From assembly GCA_945787845.1 (NCBI GenBank), contig CALZJH010000011.1:85082-149081 (forward strand): DNA of 64,000 nt, in the 5' to 3' direction. Every line of letters begins with the position of its first letter. Position 1 is the stretch's first letter. Position numbers and translations under genes: made by a program. This DNA comes from an uncultured Woeseiaceae bacterium (lineage in GTDB: Bacteria > Pseudomonadota > Gammaproteobacteria > Steroidobacterales > Woeseiaceae). The notes beneath the pieces were generated by a model that worked only from the letters and a program-made list of their open reading frames with translations, ran no database searches and had not been told where the DNA came from. Below are positions 63,159 through 64,000 of this stretch, in pieces.

Positions 63159-64000
63159 ATGGCCAGTAGCAACAAACAAAGCAAGCCAGATTCGAAAACC
63201 GTGCAACGCTCGGAAGAGCTTGTCGACCGTTTTCTCGATGCCATCTGGATGGAGCGTGGCCTGTCGAAAAACACGCTCGGTGCCTACCGCGCAGATCTCA
63301 TGACGCTGGGTCGCGGCCTGTCGGAGAGCCACAAGTCCATTGAGCAGGCCGAAAAGGCCGACCTCCTGAATTTCATTGCGAAGCGTGTTGAGTCAGGCGC
63401 CAAACCGCGATCGACGGCTCGCCAGTTGTCGAGCTTCCGCCGTTTTTTCCGGTACATCATGCGCGAGGGAATGCGTGACACGGACCCGACCGCCGAAATC
63501 GAAATGCCGCGTATCGGACGTTCCCTGCCGAAATCGCTGTCCGAGGACGAAGTCGATGCATTGCTGAATGCGCCAAACACGGACGAGCCGCTCGGCCATC
63601 GTGATCGCGCTATGCTGGAACTCCTGTACGCCACCGGCCTCAGGGTCTCCGAGCTCATCAATCTCAAGCAGTCGCAGATCAACTTCAACCAGGGCGTATT
63701 GCGCATCGTCGGCAAGGGCGATCGTGAACGCCTGATTCCGCTGGGTGACGAGTCCCAGCGCTGGCTCAAGGATTTCCTCAACGGCCCGCGCATGGAGATC
63801 CTGCTCGAGCGCCAGACCGACTACCTTTTCCCGACGCGACGTGGCGATCGCATGACCCGCCAGGCGTTCTGGCACATCATCAAGCGCTACGCCGAAAAAG
63901 CCGGTGTGCGCCAGAAGATGTCGCCGCACAGCCTGCGGCACGCGTTTGCGACGCACCTGCTCAATCGCGGTGCCGACCTCCGGGTCGTGCAGATGCTGCT
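63159..64000 (+). CDS. xerD: Tyrosine recombinase XerD, 3' end cut by window edge
   Basis: Site-specific recombinase that resolves chromosome dimers at dif together with XerC. The ATG at 63159 begins ASSNKQSKPDSKTV, and the frame stays open to the window edge (about 280 residues of about 300). The N-terminal SAM-like domain is complete (FLDAIWMERGLSKNTLGAYR). Catalytic residues seen: Arg in TGLRVSELINL (about 160), Lys in VGKGDRERLIPLG (about 186), and HSLRHAFATHLLNRGADLR (His/Arg, about 255-260). The final His/Trp and Tyr lie outside. XerD rather than XerC is preferred from the LRHAFATHLLNRGADLRVVQ wording and is likely but not certain. Confidence 0.88.
   Translation, partial: MASSNKQSKPDSKTVQRSEELVDRFLDAIWMERGLSKNTLGAYRADLMTLGRGLSESHKSIEQAEKADLLNFIAKRVESGAKPRSTARQLSSFRRFFRYIMREGMRDTDPTAEIEMPRIGRSLPKSLSEDEVDALLNAPNTDEPLGHRDRAMLELLYATGLRVSELINLKQSQINFNQGVLRIVGKGDRERLIPLGDESQRWLKDFLNGPRMEILLERQTDYLFPTRRGDRMTRQAFWHIIKRYAEKAGVRQKMSPHSLRHAFATHLLNRGADLRVVQML

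Noticed and set aside
63159..64000. xerD as a broken or phage integrase gene
   Set aside because: The frame is intact to the window edge and reads as a housekeeping Xer recombinase; no att site, tRNA or phage genes nearby.

Overview
The window looks like the chromosome of a GC-rich, Gram-negative, aerobic heterotroph, most likely a gammaproteobacterium. This is inferred from gene content: a type II QueF, ZapE, XerD, a class I threonyl-/glutaminyl-tRNA synthetase pair, a TonB-dependent receptor with a TonB-like partner, a 180-kDa-type NAD-glutamate dehydrogenase, and ETF-ubiquinone oxidoreductase with several acyl-CoA enzymes. A NhaC-type antiporter fits a marine or saline habitat, but this is weak evidence. 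I saw no rRNA, tRNA, CRISPR array, insertion sequence or prophage. Coding density is very high, no gene-free stretch exceeds 300 bases, and many genes overlap.

Layout. 1-3.3 kb: a TetR-controlled efflux operon (regulator, periplasmic adaptor lipoprotein, ABC ATPase, permease cut by the window edge), in which the ATPase gene is frameshifted and shortened. 3.3-5.0 kb: a divergent GTP cyclohydrolase II homologue and queF. 5.0-10.4 kb: a cyanophycin locus (cyanophycinase, cyanophycin synthetase, and a stand-alone Mur-ligase-type paralogue). 10.4-17.9 kb: an alpha/beta hydrolase, EVE protein, phosphate transporter with its DUF47 partner, gamma-glutamyltransferase, MFS transporter, DUF302 protein and an orphan membrane protein. 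18.0-27.3 kb: a polyamine/agmatine locus (two glutamine-synthetase-like ligases, IclR regulator, NhaC antiporter with an extra extracytoplasmic domain, PuuD-type hydrolase, class III aminotransferase, agmatinase, TetR regulator).

27.4-30.3 kb: a 959-residue protein joining two receiver-like domains to a membrane segment, a periplasmic helical region and a TonB C-terminal domain. 30.5-38.1 kb: divergent thrS and glnS, then a minus-strand run of two acyl-CoA dehydrogenases, a YhhQ-type transporter and a SAM hydrolase. 38.2-41.5 kb: molybdenum-cofactor operon moaA-moaC-mobA-moaD-moaE, then a MaoC hydratase. 41.5-47.2 kb: a cysteine synthase-glutaredoxin fusion, a small membrane protein, a nitrilase and a TonB-dependent receptor. 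47.3-50.6 kb: acyl-CoA ligase, degenerate SDR and TesB thioesterase. 50.6-58.4 kb: gamma-carbonic-anhydrase-like protein, gpmA, NAD-glutamate dehydrogenase, MarR regulator and zapE. 58.5-64 kb: ETF-QO, SDR, thiolase, plsC and xerD (cut by the window edge).

How it fits together: nitrogen storage and recycling recur (cyanophycin made and broken down; agmatine to putrescine to glutamylated or transaminated products; glutamate to 2-oxoglutarate; gamma-glutamyl transfer; nitrile hydrolysis). Acyl-CoA catabolism is the second theme (ligase, two dehydrogenases, MaoC hydratase, SDR, thiolase, thioesterase, ETF-QO). The most unusual items are the receiver-TonB fusion, the stand-alone Mur ligase in the cyanophycin locus, the CysK-glutaredoxin fusion, the SDR without its catalytic Tyr/Lys, and the broken ABC ATPase behind an otherwise neat TetR operator array.
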